This document shows, one piece after another, positions 10,027 through 21,240 of a DNA stretch of 64,000 nucleotides. A program made the translations under genes and the position numbers. Within the stretch, counting starts at the first letter, position 1. Each line of letters opens with the position of its first letter. Below the pieces are notes generated by a model. The model did no database searches and had not been told where the DNA came from. It saw only the letters and a program-made list of their open reading frames with translations. Origin of the DNA: Tetrapyrgos nigripes (lineage: Eukaryota > Basidiomycota > Agaricomycetes > Agaricales > Campanellaceae). Where the stretch lies: contig JAACJM010000270.1 in assembly GCA_013368315.1 (NCBI GenBank), forward strand, positions 44,121 through 108,120, read 5' to 3'.

Positions 10027-10820
10027 GTGTGCACAGGTTGTGTCCAGAGTGCGTGCAGGTTGTGTCCAGAGTGCGCGCAGGTTGTGTCCAGAGTGCATGC
10101 AGGTTGCATCCAGATTGTGTCCAAGTTGTGTCCAGGGTACACGCAAGTTGTGTCTGGAATGCATGCAGGTTGCATCCAGGGTGCGTGCAAGTTGTGTCCA
10201 GGGTGCATGCAGGTTGTGTCCAGAGTGCACACAAGTTGTGTCAGGAGTGCATGCAGGTTGGGTCCAGAGTGTGTGCAGGTTGGGTCCAGAGTGTGTGCAG
10301 GTTGTGTCCAGAGTGCGTGCAGGTTGCATCCAGGGTGCATGCAGGTTGTGTCCAGAGTGCATGCAGGTTGGGTCCAGAGTGCGCACAAGTTGCGTCCAGG
10401 GTGCATGCAGGTTCTGTCTGGAGTGCGCGCAGGTTGCATCCAGAGTGCGCACAAGTTGTGTCTGGAATGTATGCAGGTTGTGTCCAGAGTGTGTGCAGGT
10501 TGCATGCAGGGTGCATGCAGGTTGTGTCCAGAGTGCACGCATCCGGAGTGCATGCAGGTTGCATCCAGTGTGCACGCAAGTTGCCTCTGGAGTGCGCGCA
10601 GGTTGTGTCCAGAGTGTGCGCAAGTTGCGTCCAGGGTGTGCACAGATTGCATCCAGAGTGTGTGCAGGTTGCGTCTGGAGTGCGTGCAAGTTGCATCCAG
10701 AGTGCACACAAGTTGTGTCTGGAGTGTGCGCAAGTTGTGTCCATGGTGTGTGCAGGTTGCATCCAGAGTGGTGTGCGCAAGTTGTGTCTGGGGGGAGTGC
10801 ATGCGGAGTGTGTCCAAGCA
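10027..10820. repeat. Minisatellite, 22-bp unit, about 35 copies
   Basis: Head-to-tail variants of a 22-bp unit of the form GTGCATGCAGGTTGTGTCCAGA across ~790 bp. Variation concentrates in the GTGC(A/G)(T/C)GCA part and in TGTGTCC versus GCATCC or TGTCTGG. The unit length is not a multiple of three and has no stop in most phases, so long open frames exist on both strands; these are a by-product of the repeat and not genes. Confidence 0.9.
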
Positions 10821-11080
10821 TCCAGTTTCCTTACTGTCACCTCAATGTGACATATATTTTCCATCAATACATTTAATTTTTCAGATATATTCTTTCCTTT
10901 TTGTTGTAATGTTTCAGTAATCCTGGCTGACTTACCCCAATATTACTGTGACTGAAATGTCACAGTAAGTCTCCTGTAAAACATTTGCCATCACTGTAGA
11001 TTTACTGTATCCTTGAATGTTGTAAATCCTTTGTAATACAGACTTGAATTACTGGAAGATATACTGTGACACCATGTCAC
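10821..11080. other. No recognised gene
   Basis: AT-rich sequence containing two short CTGTGAC/GTCACAG palindromes (near 10950 and 11064). Nothing else is recognised. Confidence 0.3.
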
Positions 11081-11368
11081 TCTGAAATGTTCCTGCAATC
11101 CAACTTGTCTTACAGCAGTCTTACAGCATTCCTCTAAAAATTTCTTCTCTCTGTAATACCTCTCTAATCCAAGGCAGATTACTTGTTGAATGGCTTGGTG
11201 TAAGGTTGCTGTAATCTCTATGTAGGGCACTGGATCTACAGGGATTTGCCCTCTGAAATGTCCCTGTAATACAACTTGTCTTACAGCAGTCTTACAGCAT
11301 TGCTCTGGAAAACTCTTCTCTCTGTAATACCTCTGTAATACAAGGTGGATTACTTATTGAATGACTTG
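11081..11368. repeat. Pair of 117-bp direct repeats
   Basis: 11081-11197 and 11252-11368 align without gaps, from TCTGAAATGT(T/C)CCTG to GAATG(G/A)CTTG, with about ten substitutions. They share TCTTACAGCAGTCTTACAGC. Offset is 171 bp. No coding potential is seen. Confidence 0.7.
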
Positions 11369-13020
11369 TTGTTACGAGGCCTCTTAAAGGCCGAGTTAAC
11401 TTAGGTCGACTTTTGCTATCTTCCCATGCCTGCAGATTTTTATTGCAGTCTCCACGACAACTGAATTGCGGTCTGGACCGGGTCTTCCAAGGACTAATGA
11501 CGTCAACAACCACAACGTCATGTCTCATTTCTCCAATGTCCACCCTCCTCCGTCCCTCAAGCTTGCCTTCATCTCGAGTACAGATTCTCCAATGAAATCA
11601 GCTCATGTCCGTGGTTTGCACATTCTTACATTTTTGGCAATCACAGAGAGTCATAGCGGATGGTAAACGAACGTTGACAGGGAGTGGAATGGTATATATC
11701 TATATATTATTATAGAACGCTACGGAACCACAGAGAAAGACGGAGAAAGATGGAATGCAGGTGACCTCGATGTGTCACCAAGTGTCGGGTGGGGATCGAG
11801 CACAAGACCACATCCTCTCAAAATGCAGATGAACGGGTTATCACTGAATTGTGAAGTATATCATGATGATCCTGTTCAGACAGCCAATACATCACACAGC
11901 AAGCTGACGACAAGTACTTGCTGTTCGACAAAAGTTTGCGGGAAAGCGGTTACGAGAATTATGCCGGTCACCCCTGCAGATCATGTGTGGGCCGGCGGGC
12001 CCATGCCTTGGATTAGCTGTATTTCTCAGTACACTACATCCAGAAAGTTGTACACAGCCAGGATAGCTTTTTAGGGCTTTATCTACATTATAATATTTTC
12101 TTGGCTTTTTAAACCCTCAGCCAAGTGCTCTATTTGAGTACCAGTGCTGCTAAATGACCAAATTTCGAGAATTTTTGATCAACATACTTATATACTGATA
12201 ATTACCGAGGATCTGGTCATAGAAAAAATTCAAGGGACATCTGTGCATTTTAAAAGCATATTCCGTCAATCTCCAAGGTACATATCTGCTTGTTAATGCA
12301 AGCTGAGTCGAGGCAAAGAGAGAACGGGGCTCTCAAGAGGCATGGGAATTGGCATCGGGTAGCCCCGAATGACGTCGAGACGAGCTTTTCTCAACGTTGA
12401 AGGTACTAACACATGTATATTGATCTTTCATTACTTATAAGCTATTTTCCTAAGTTTTAAATGCAGCATTGAGCACAGGTAGCAATAGAGAGCAACAATT
12501 AGTTAGATGCATCGGGTATTGGCTGGTCTGCACCTGGCCCACACATAGTCCCAATGATGTCATATGTGCGGCCCGCCCCGATGGATCTGCGGGTCATTTC
12601 TCGACGTGCATGCCACTTTCCAGGTCACACATGTACGAAATTTGAACTTGTAAGAGTAGGTACAGGCCTTCATACTCGTACTATTCATCTTCTCGTATTC
12701 GCATATACATATCTATCATTTAAGTATCTGTTTTCAAGCAGGGATTAGCCTGATCAAACTTGAAAAGAATGTATTAATAGTGTTTGCTAACTACATTGTC
12801 TAAGAGACTCAGAAAGTGGATCAGACTGCTTAAATAGGGAATTTTCGTTGAGATATTCTTCAGTATGCATTTCTACATAGTGGAGGATAATTTGAACCGA
12901 TATTTTGGTGGCACGCACATACACAGCCACTGACCCGCTGACCTGCAGGGGTGATCCACACAATCCTACACACCGTGCGGGAAAGGCATAGAACAACATT
13001 AGAAGAAGTGACATCATACA
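11369..13020. other. No recognised gene; possible degenerate inverted-ended element at 11966-12600
   Basis: GC-rich ends resemble each other in inverted orientation: CTGCAGATCATGTGTGGGCC near 11972 versus GGCCCGCC..GATGGATCTGCGGG near 12567, and GGCCCACACAT at 12538. This may be a decayed small transposon of about 630 bp. A phrase CT(A/T)(C/T)GGAACC(A/G)C(A/G)GAGAA near 11711 also occurs near 22143. No gene is supported. Confidence 0.3.
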
Positions 13021-13112
13021 GAGATCTCCAATGAGATTCAAACTCCCCTCGGCTGAGACGGCAGCTCCACTTGGTTGGACACTCCCTCTCCTCCCTTTGG
13101 TCGGAGTCAGGG
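13021..13112. repeat. 92-bp dispersed repeat, copy 1
   Basis: GAGATCTCCA(A/G)TGAGATTC through GGTCGGAGTC is repeated at 22363-22455 with few substitutions. In both places the minus strand reads ECPT(K/E)WSCR, but no longer protein is recognisable. Confidence 0.7.
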
Positions 13113-13399
13113 ATAGTTTCGTCGTGAAGCAAGGTATAGACGTTCAGTATCATCATGGAACCCTTGGGTATCTCATACCCTCACAGAGTCGCCAAAGTTG
13201 GGCAGACACTGTCCTCCAAGTACTTCATCCAGCGCTTTCTGAGCTTTAAAAAAGTACAATTGTAGCATAGAATCGAGCTCAAAGTCAGTCAACAATGCAC
13301 TGACTGGGACTACTGCTAGATTAGGAAGGAGCCTCATGCTGACCCAAGCCTGGCTTGAGCCAACTTAATGACCTGGGTTTTGTACAGGCTCAACCCGCA

Positions 13400-13904
13400 G
13401 CAACACTACGTATTTTGAATACACCCACATATCGGGATATTTCATTGAGTGTTTAACCTAATGACGCATTTTCAAGTAGTGTTGTAAATCCTCTGAAATT
13501 AATTTGGATCTAAGAATGCAGATCTTCCTGTCCTGACATGGCCAGCTTCGCCCATATAGCTTGCAAATAGCTCTCCCAATGCTTAGACCGCCCCTTTCTT
13601 TGGTTTTTGTTGCTCATGGACTCATTCTACAATTTTCAACAAGCAAGTAACCTGTGGCAACACTATGTATTTTGAATACATCCACATATTGGGATATTTC
13701 ATTGAGTGTGTATCCTAACGACACATTTTCAAGTAGTGTTGTAAATCCTCCAAAATTAATTTGGATCCAAGAATGCAGATCTTCCTGTGACACGGCCAGC
13801 TTTCCCCATATAGCTTGCATATAGCTCTCCCAATGCTTAGACCGCCCGTTTGTTTCATTTTCATTGCTCATGGACTCATTCTACGATTTTCAACGAGCAA
13901 GTAA
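13400..13904. repeat. Tandem duplication of a ~255-bp unit
   Basis: Unit 1 (13400-13650) and unit 2 (13657-13904) run from GCAACACTA(C/T)GTATTTTG to GAGCAAGTAA or AAGCAAGTAA and are about 90% identical. The minus strand of each unit encodes the same peptide: open in unit 2, but with two stops in unit 1. Confidence 0.85.
13614..13871 (-). CDS. Small hypothetical protein encoded by the second tandem unit
   Basis: Open frame of 85 codons starting MSNENETNGRSKHWESY. It contains AIWGKLAV, HSWIQINFGG and TLNEISQYVDVFKI. The first tandem unit carries the same frame with LHS*IQINF (TGG to TAG) and LG*TLNEI. Conservation of the frame between units suggests the sequence once coded, perhaps as an exon of a larger protein. 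No family is recognised. It could equally be a chance frame in a repeat. Confidence 0.3.
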   Translation of the reverse strand: MSNENETNGRSKHWESYMQAIWGKLAVSQEDLHSWIQINFGGFTTLLENVSLGYTLNEISQYVDVFKIHSVATGYLLVENCRMSP

Positions 13905-14079
13905 GTTTTCGTTATGTACAGTTCTCTAGATTTTTCTTAATCATTTTCTGCTATACAGAGCACCTCCTTGATGCCATTCAAGCAGAGTGAAATCGACTGT
14001 ACCTCAAACAGTCAAGATCCTTGACAGTCGATAGGGTATGTTCCCTTAGTTACTACTCATCTCCTTGCCAGTGTTCCTC

Positions 14080-15099
14080 ATGCATCGTCCTCAACAGAAC
14101 GGTGACCTTGAGATACAACATTACACCAATCCCCATTCTTATCGTGTTACAAACCATGAAGATTACGAACACCCTAATTCACCTCTTGAAGAGACAATTT
14201 TTCACCTACAAGGTGTCGTCTACAAGCGTGAACTGCCTCCCATGACGGCAAGCAGGTGCACAATTTTTAATCATTCTTAACTCGTTAGTTAGCTGATATC
14301 ATAAAACAGTAGGGTGTATGCTCGGAAACAAGCTCCGTACCTCCAACAGCACATCGGAATTGTAGGGCTGGGTCTTCCATATATGTCTACTGCCATAGAT
14401 CAGCTCTATCAAATTCTTTCCAAGTTCCAGCATGCTCTGAATGGTCAAAATCTCAATCCCTGGACTGCAGACAGCTCATTCGGTCCTGGCCACGTCGGTA
14501 TCACTGCCAATTGTCGTTACTTCACTGTGGGTTCCGCCACATCTACAAAGGATGGCATCGACCCAGATGGTATTCTTCAGTCACTTGTCACAAGCACAAT
14601 GGTGCACACAGAGGATAATTCAGTCCTCTATATGAAAGCTTCAAAGCCAGGTCTAAAGTGGCGGTAAGTTTTCCAATTTCACATTCTTTCAACATTTTCT
14701 CCTTTTTTTTTTCACTTATCCCCTTCTACAGGTACACCAATATCCAACCTGCTGATATCTCAATTGGCAACATTGTTGAAATACAATTTACAGTAATGAC
14801 CGTTCGACAGCGTGATAGTTCATACAAAATGATCATGATTCTGAGGTCTGTTGCATTATTGGATGATTCCATCTCAACTGTTCATACTATTTCAGATTTT
14901 TTGGGCTATACTTATGCTTATATTCATCCAGGCTGCATCTGTCGCCAGAAACTGTGCATTCTCGTTGAGAAAAGACCCGCCAATTACACCATGCAACCTT
15001 TTGAAGCACGTGAAATATGAGGACAGTTCAGATGAAGAAGATGTTCGTGAGCACCTGAGAGTGCTTAGAGATATGGCTGGACTCAGGATTGGCGAGTGA
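14080..15099 (+). CDS. Agaricomycete hypothetical protein, four exons, 280 aa
   Basis: Exons 14080-14255, 14313-14663, 14732-14879 and 14932-15099 join in phase (843 nt, ATG to TGA), with introns of 57, 68 and 52 nt. The first two introns have clear donors and acceptors; the third uses a weak GTTCAT donor. The start is MHRPQQNG. The middle has FGPGHVGITANCRYFTVGSA, then MVHTEDNSVLY and NIVEIQFTVM...YKMIMILRSVALLDDS. The C-terminus is basic, then acidic (EDSSDEEDVREHL). I recognise this layout from repeated Agaricomycete 'hypothetical' proteins that tend to sit near transposons; no biochemical function is known to me. No signal peptide or membrane segment is visible. It lies 627 nt upstream of the next gene on the same strand. 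Confidence 0.6.
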
Positions 15100-15725
15100 A
15101 GGTTCCTCATAGCTGTACAGTACTAGTAGCCACACAGAATAATCCTAGTACTTATGTACATATTTGTCTTCGTCGAATTTTGGTTGAAATTTGCCACATG
15201 GGAACTTTGGATACTGTGAAAGGTATTGACTTGCAAAAACTTTCTACATGTCACACTCACACGTCAAAACTGTCTTCTTCTCCAACTCTGTTGTTTGACC
15301 GTTTCTTCTGTTATGATAGGGATACCATGGACCCTATCTCTAAACCAGCTGGAAGTTTTGTCATGTATTCAACTCGGGACAGCTGTGCCACTGAACCCTA
15401 GCCATCAAGCTTCTTTTCCTTTCTGATCAGGCATGCTAGAAGCACCGCTCATATCAGAGCATGCATTGGTACATTTGAAGATCTCCACCATGCACATATC
15501 ACTTAGTAAAAACTCAGGAACATTTTCTACAGTCATACAGACCCTGACAGATTGCCTGGGAACTTTGTACATTCACTAACGTCAACCAGCTGTGGCATAT
15601 GTTTTTACTCGTGGCACAAGTTCTATCTTTGTAGGTAAATGCAACAGAGATTCTCACTCCTCGGCCTTTGTATACACCATCCTGACTTCGATTTTCATTC
15701 CTGCATAGATGTAAAAGCTTTGCTC
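15100..15725. other. Intergenic stretch, no gene recognised
   Basis: Contains short open frames on the plus strand (for example 15096-15401) without recognisable motifs. It could hold the 3' end of the upstream gene and the promoter or a leader exon of the next one. Confidence 0.3.
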
Positions 15726-18700
15726 ATGGCTACAACCCCCCCCCCCCCCTCCCCCCAAGTCATGCCTCATGGTCCATTGACCAAAAACCCTTGTCTTGAG
15801 AGTTTCAATGTTCCTGAGGAGGAAGCTGCACAAGACAGCATCAACAAGTTTGAAGACAACACTACTGCTCCCTGCTGCTCATCTCAGAAGTAAGTCTTTA
15901 CCTCAATGGTTTCATCTCAGAGTCTATACCACTCATGCAAAATTCTAGGCAATCAAGGAACGCTTCTGTCCCTTCGACACCTGTAGCCACTCTGAAACAG
16001 ACTCGAGCAACACCGGCCAAGCCTCCAGGCACTCCCAAACGAAGAAAAAGGTAATTACTGATCTTCTTCACCTGCTGCCACATTTTCATCTATCCCTTGT
16101 AGCCAGGCAAAAGCAAAAGCATCTGTAGCTCTCACAAAGTATGAAAATTCTGATATATGGAGACCATGTTGCTCATTGATGGAAAACCTTTTAATGTAGG
16201 CCCCTTTCAAACTCTTCAGCTGTACCATCATCATATGTTCTGGAATGTAACTTGGTCAATTCTCCACTGACTGATACTTTTTAGACTTGCCCAACAGCCA
16301 CAATCCACGTTCAGTCCAAGGTAAGTACTATGTGCCATCCCTTTAGCCCATTTTATGGCCTGATGGTCCTGCACTATACAGTGGAATGTACGGGTAAGTG
16401 CAGGCTTCATAATTCATCATGTCGCTGACTAGACTGTGATTCTTAGAATGAACTACAGCTACCCAACCTTATCACCAGCATTCCATTATACACCATCTGG
16501 GTACAATCCTTTCTTTTGGATACTGTTTAATTTCACTGTGCTGTTAGTCCACCTTCCCAACCAGCACGAGAAGGTGAGAACATTTTATCAGAGAGGTATG
16601 TCATTTTGTATTATGTCCTGAGCTACATACGAGTCTTACAATTGACCATGCCACAGATCCTATCCTATGTGAGTTGTATCTTATCAAGACTGATAGTCCT
16701 CAGGCTCCACTCACAAATATTTTCAGCCTGCCTGATTCTATTATGCTATATACTTATACATTCAGTGATGCTGTCACTGCTCGTGCCCCAAATACCTATA
16801 CTGCTGCTTCTGGTCCCATTGATACCCCTGCCTCTGTTCCTACTGATGCTAATAAGACTTCGTCTTCAACGCCACATGCTAGCACCACAAATACAAGTCC
16901 AGATGATTCTCTAAGGTACGTCTCTCTACCTGTTTTCAAGATTGTATATGATGGCTGATGGTATTATAGAACTTTACAATCCATGTACATTCCAGTCTTG
17001 TTATGCATTGACTGTACTGGCTCATCAATGATTCATCTTGCAGTGTTGATGAGATCCGGAATCCAGAAACATTATTCTGGGCATTGTATGTCGTCTGCTA
17101 TCAATTATTCATTATTTATAAGTTCACCTCGTTCTTGTACAGACAACAACTGTACCATTTGTGAGTCACTTTGTTCGTTAGCTAGATGATCTCTGAGTCT
17201 GACTAAACCACACAATTCTTCAGTCTTGACAATGCTATCCCAAATTTTCCTGACCAAGCCCTGTCAGTCTATTGTGTACCCTCAATCTCATACTATCTCT
17301 CTAGTAACTAATCTTCCACTTGCAGTCAAGCCTTGCCTTTGGTTCCAAATTCACTCGTTGACAAAGTGACCATGTCTTTCGTCAAGGAGCTGTACGTCAA
17401 TGTACCTGTTATCTGAGATCTCTTCCATTCCATGCTAACTTCCTCTCAGATTTCATACAGATCATGACCCAGATCTTCTTTGGGAATCAGTAAAATTGTT
17501 TATAACCCAAAAACAGTTCAATGATCTCGTAGTGTATGTCTCGGTCCAAAGTTTTCCCTCAATCTCCTCTCATATCTCAGAATCAGCTGTTGTGTGAACA
17601 CTTTGAAAGAACGTGTGGGTAGTCCTTATCCTCAACCAGTGAGCACTGCAGAATCGGCTCTGCCAGCTGATCAAACACCGAAGTAGCATTGCCTGATTAT
17701 GACCTCAACACTTTCCCTGACAGCACCACTTCGAAACCAATGACCTTCCCTGTGACTCATGAAACACCATCTCCATCAAAATCTTCTGTGGCTATTTCCA
17801 AGATGCCTTTAGCCCCTACTCCGAACACATTATCTCCATCCTCTCCGTCAAATATCCAGCCAAAATTGTCATTTGCTGAGCGCCTAGCCCAGCGCAAGAT
17901 ACCTCTGCCCACTGAGAGGGATGGCCAAACGATCTCAGCACCTGTTTACCTCTATCTCACCTACTCACAAGTTCGACTTCATGTATACTGATGATTTTAT
18001 GGCTATTGATAGGATCTTGCCGAAAGATTGTCAAGTGACCAACGCAACATTACAAGATGCTTTGCTTGTGAACGAAGGTTGTGACTACAGCTCATTACCA
18101 CCATTGACGTGCGTAATTCCCATCATGACTGATAGTTCATGTTCAGTACTCATGAATAATCCAGGGCTGGTAAATTAATTTCCTGGTCATTGACGCAGGT
18201 TCGAAAAGGCAATGTAAAATTTACGGAATGGGGCCATACATTGCCTGATTCTGTTGACGTAGAGTGAGTACTTGTGTTATTCAGGTCATTTCAATTGTCT
18301 GCTAATACACTCCAGCTTTTGGATTTCTTTTTTCAAATTCATTCGACATCAAAACTATGTGAACCTTTCATGTATTGACCCTAGAGACCTTGCAGCATTC
18401 TCAGGGCATCCAAGCAACTCAATCCGAAGTGTACTTTACATGCACTCACCTCTCGAAGTTGCCATATGTTTATTTCTGGTGTTTGTAGAAGCATCCCATC
18501 TAGTGGGATACACACAACTCAAAGGGCAGGATCCGAAAAGATATCACAAACTGGATGCTATTTTACATTCTCAGGAAGTTGATCGAGCGATCGCGGTTAT
18601 AACTATGATACTTGGTGAGGGACAGACAGACATGGCGGCTGAAATTGTCTTGGATGTGCTTTCTTTCTCCACCTGGGTGGAGAGCACGTTACCGAATGCA

Positions 18701-19053
18701 TCGGCATGTAAGTTTTCATTATTTCAGCTCATTTAATCCTTATACTTAGTTTCCAGCATCCCCAGCTAGTGCAAATTGTTCCTACTCATCTGCTACAGGA
18801 AGTTCATCTACCTCAACGAGCTCTAATTCATTCTCGTTGCCTTTTGATGCGTTAGGTTTGTGTCAAACTACTCCGTAAATCACTCAATACTGATCGTCTC
18901 TTAGTTCCCATTTATGACGCCACTCACACTGCAGGGAAGTTTGATGTCAACGCAGACCTTCCAGCTATTGACACTATCTTACCGTGCTGGAGTGGTGAGA
19001 TTCTGTATGGATCCCTTGCCGTTGTTGGATCTACGATCACCTCCACGGCTTGA
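15726..19053 (+). CDS. Multi-exon hypothetical protein (low-complexity, basic patch), Agaricomycete-type
   Basis: A chain of short exons separated by ~45-70-nt GT-AG introns. It starts MATTPPPPSPQVMPHGP at 15726 just after a C-rich run. Exons 15726-15889, 15949-16050 and 16103-16138 join in phase and give a Pro/Thr-rich, basic segment ending TPAKPPGTPKRRK, a likely nuclear-localisation or DNA-binding patch. Later pieces include SGMYGMNYSYPTLSPAFHYT (about 16380-16500), a proline/serine linker (17690-17920), FMYTDDFMAIDRILPKDC (about 17975-18030), a helical block with SFSTWVESTLPNAS (18300-18705), and a last exon, VPIYDATHTAGKFDVNADLP...LAVVGST, ending at 19053. I did not resolve every junction, and one or more frame breaks are possible. 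Function is unknown. Confidence 0.5.
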
Positions 19054-19850
19054 GCACGTCTAGTAGACGCTGGGCTGGTGGTGGTAGTAAAGACAACACG
19101 ACGTGGCAAAGAGTGCCGAAGGTATCGGCATGAGTCACATGAAACTTTTGAGTTATGTTACCTGCATGTGACTTTGACGCGTCGCGTTAAAAGGTCTTGC
19201 ACAAGGGGGTCCGAAAAAAAAAGTTAACAACTGGGGGTCGGAAAAAAATTTAGTGCCTTGGTCGAGGAACCTACCTACCTTACCTTCTATATAAGGTAAG
19301 TTCACACGAGTTTACCTGCCAAATATAGTATGTGCACATGACCTCAAGTCTTGTGCTTTGCCGGACAGTTGGAACCTTACCCGGCTCGCGCTCAGAGATA
19401 CTGCGTAATTGTCATAAAACATCTGGTGAGCATATATTTATTTGTTTAACTTCACAGCTCACCAGATTGACACCCGCCAGCATGCTTGCCAGCTCCAATT
19501 AGTCAGTAAAAAAAAAAAAATTTAAGGGCTTCGCCAGGGAACCTACCTACCTAGCCCCAGTACGGGATTCTCTGGCCCGGACCCCCTTGGTCTTGCGTCC
19601 AGTTTCCATCGTCCTCGTTCTGTGTTATGATAGATATTCCACTCCTACAAATGAGAATAGAAACAAGTAAGTCAGTAATGAGAAAACTGTCTTAAGGTTT
19701 ATGAAAAAAATGACAACTTTAGACATTGAGAGTGCGGGAAACCTGAATGAGTGCGGGGATTTCGACTATGAGTGCAGAAAATTTCGGGTGTGTGCGGGTA
19801 CAAATAACAAAAGTGCAAATTGAACAGCATAATATCCTTCCACAGATCTC
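19054..19850. other. No recognised gene; repeated GGAACCTACCTACC and CAAGGGGGTCCG motifs
   Basis: (C/G)GGAACCTACCTACC-like blocks occur near 19266 and 19538 beside oligo-A runs. CAAGGGGGTCCG near 19203 recurs inverted near 19580 (CGGACCCCCTTG). The arrangement suggests a decayed small element of about 400 bp. No gene is supported. Confidence 0.3.
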
Positions 19851-20600
19851 CCTCGCCCGCTTATTTGACCTACTTCCCCCCCTTACCCATCTCCCCACTT
19901 CCCAAACCCTTCCCGAAAAACCATAGACAGTCTCACCAACAAAACCATCCACCGTAACTGGGAACAATTCGGCCATCCCGACGGACGTCAAGTCTCCATG
20001 GGCATGGCTATTCTTGTCGAGGATACTATGTCCTTACGTTTTATGGAGTCGTCTTCGGTGGTGTATTGCCCGGAATAGTTGGCCGCTGGTTTAGGTCGAG
20101 GCAGGAAACAAAAGGCGCTATCAACGCAAAGTCGACTGCTGTTTGCTTCAAGGGACTCGAGGAGGATTCTGGTCATGCGATGGGGGTGTAAGGTGGGGTG
20201 TACATGTATGAGACGCATAGTGCGAAGAAGGGGGAGGGGAAAGTGGGTGTGGGGAAGGACAAGGACAAGGACGAGTTTGTCTGGAGGAAGGAAGGGGTGA
20301 AGGACCTCGAGAGCTGGAAGGGAGAGATTATGAGGCGGGGAAGGGATGACTCGAGTGCCAAAGGCCAAGGCCAACTCATCAAATCCAATAGACCTTCCAA
20401 CAACGATGATACTGCCAACTTGCCCCCAACATTGAAGGAACCCCCCAACCCCCTCTCATCGTCATCGCCAGATAGTGGAACACCATTCGGAAACTCGTTC
20501 CGGGAGGGGAAGGGTACAGAGCATTGGTGCTGACCCAGGTGCATTTGTTGAGGTTGGAGGTCAGGGTTGCGGGGTTGACGGAAGGTGAGTTAGGTCTCCG
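19851..20600 (+). pseudogene. Sec63-like fragment, copy A (ER translocon J-protein homologue)
   Basis: Sec63 is the ER-membrane J-domain protein that couples the translocon to the lumenal Hsp70. Here the post-J-domain signature appears as NWEQFGHPDGRQ (19956-19991), followed in other frames by SMGMAI, a membrane-like YVLTFYGVVFGG with LPGIVGRW, then QETKGAINAKSTAVCFKGLE (about 20100-20162), DKDKDEFVWRKEGVKDLESW (to about 20320) and a degraded HLLRLE near 20544. Several frame changes and stops occur. The J domain itself is not present in this copy. The same series is present near 61490-62130, and parts at 38.8-40 kb. Confidence 0.55.
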
Positions 20601-20780
20601 TCTTGCTGGTTGTCTGTCTTTCTTACTATATCCCATTGGGATTTTGGTGTCGGTGTCGGAGCCTTGATGTGGGTGTTATGTTTGCGTTCGCTTCTAGTGG
20701 GACTGCCTTGGTTATTCTCGTTTTTATTTCCTTCTATTTCCTTCATCCCCTTTCTTTCTCTTTGGTGCTTGACGTACTGA

Positions 20781-21080
20781 TTAACGAGTCGACGACTCTT
20801 TTCCCACCTTTTCCCCTTCTTTCTCTCTCAACCTTGAGCTGGGGAGATGAAGCTGGAACGTTGGAGTTCTGGTGATGGATACGTCGTGAAAATAAAGACC
20901 GACACCAATAATCTCATCCGCGTTATCACTTTCTTTATCAACGCCTTTCTCAACATCCCAGTCCCTATCGATAAAGCCCTCGGATGCCTCTTTCAACCAA
21001 CCTACCCCACCCTCAGATAACGGGATACCGAACCCACCCGAAACCAAACTCTCACCACAAATCCCAATCCCTAAATCCAT
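20781..21080 (-). pseudogene. Antisense hypothetical fragment in the duplicated unit
   Basis: Minus-strand frame with GGFGIPLSEGG, EASEGFIDRDWDVEKGVDKE and ADEIIGVGLYF. The paired copy at about 62400-62575 keeps FGIPSSEAGG and KASEGFIGFDWDDGKGVDEK in the same orientation. This suggests part of a second gene lying tail-to-tail with the Sec63-like gene in the ancestral unit. Family unknown. Confidence 0.35.
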
Positions 21081-21240
21081 CTACATCGGTTCAGCTCAGC
21101 ACCATAGCGAATGGGAGACCGCACGGCTCATTATTTGAATTCGTAGAGTCGTCTTGTCTACTCCAGCGTCAATTCAGCGCATGTGGAAGCGAAGAGAGAG
21201 TTAGGGGGGAGGGGGGAGGCGAGCACGACTCGCGGGGGGC

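Larger units (their letters stand above)
19851..21240 (+). repeat. Duplicated ~1.4-kb unit containing the Sec63-like fragment (copy A)
   Basis: From CCTCGCCCGCT to the GAAGCGAAGAGA motif this unit matches 61380-62700 at clearly above-background similarity, with small indels. It includes the Sec63-like part and ~600 bp of 3' sequence (20580-21200) whose minus strand reads a conserved FGIPLSEGGVGW...SEGFIDRDWD peptide. Both copies are decayed. Confidence 0.65.

Noticed and set aside
9942..10920. Five long overlapping open frames (208-297 codons) on both strands
   Set aside because: All lie in the 22-bp minisatellite. The unit has no stop codons in most phases, so the frames are a composition effect and not genes.
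11966..12600. Complete small DNA transposon with GC-rich inverted ends
   Set aside because: The inverted similarity is patchy and no target duplication is visible; kept only as a weak note.
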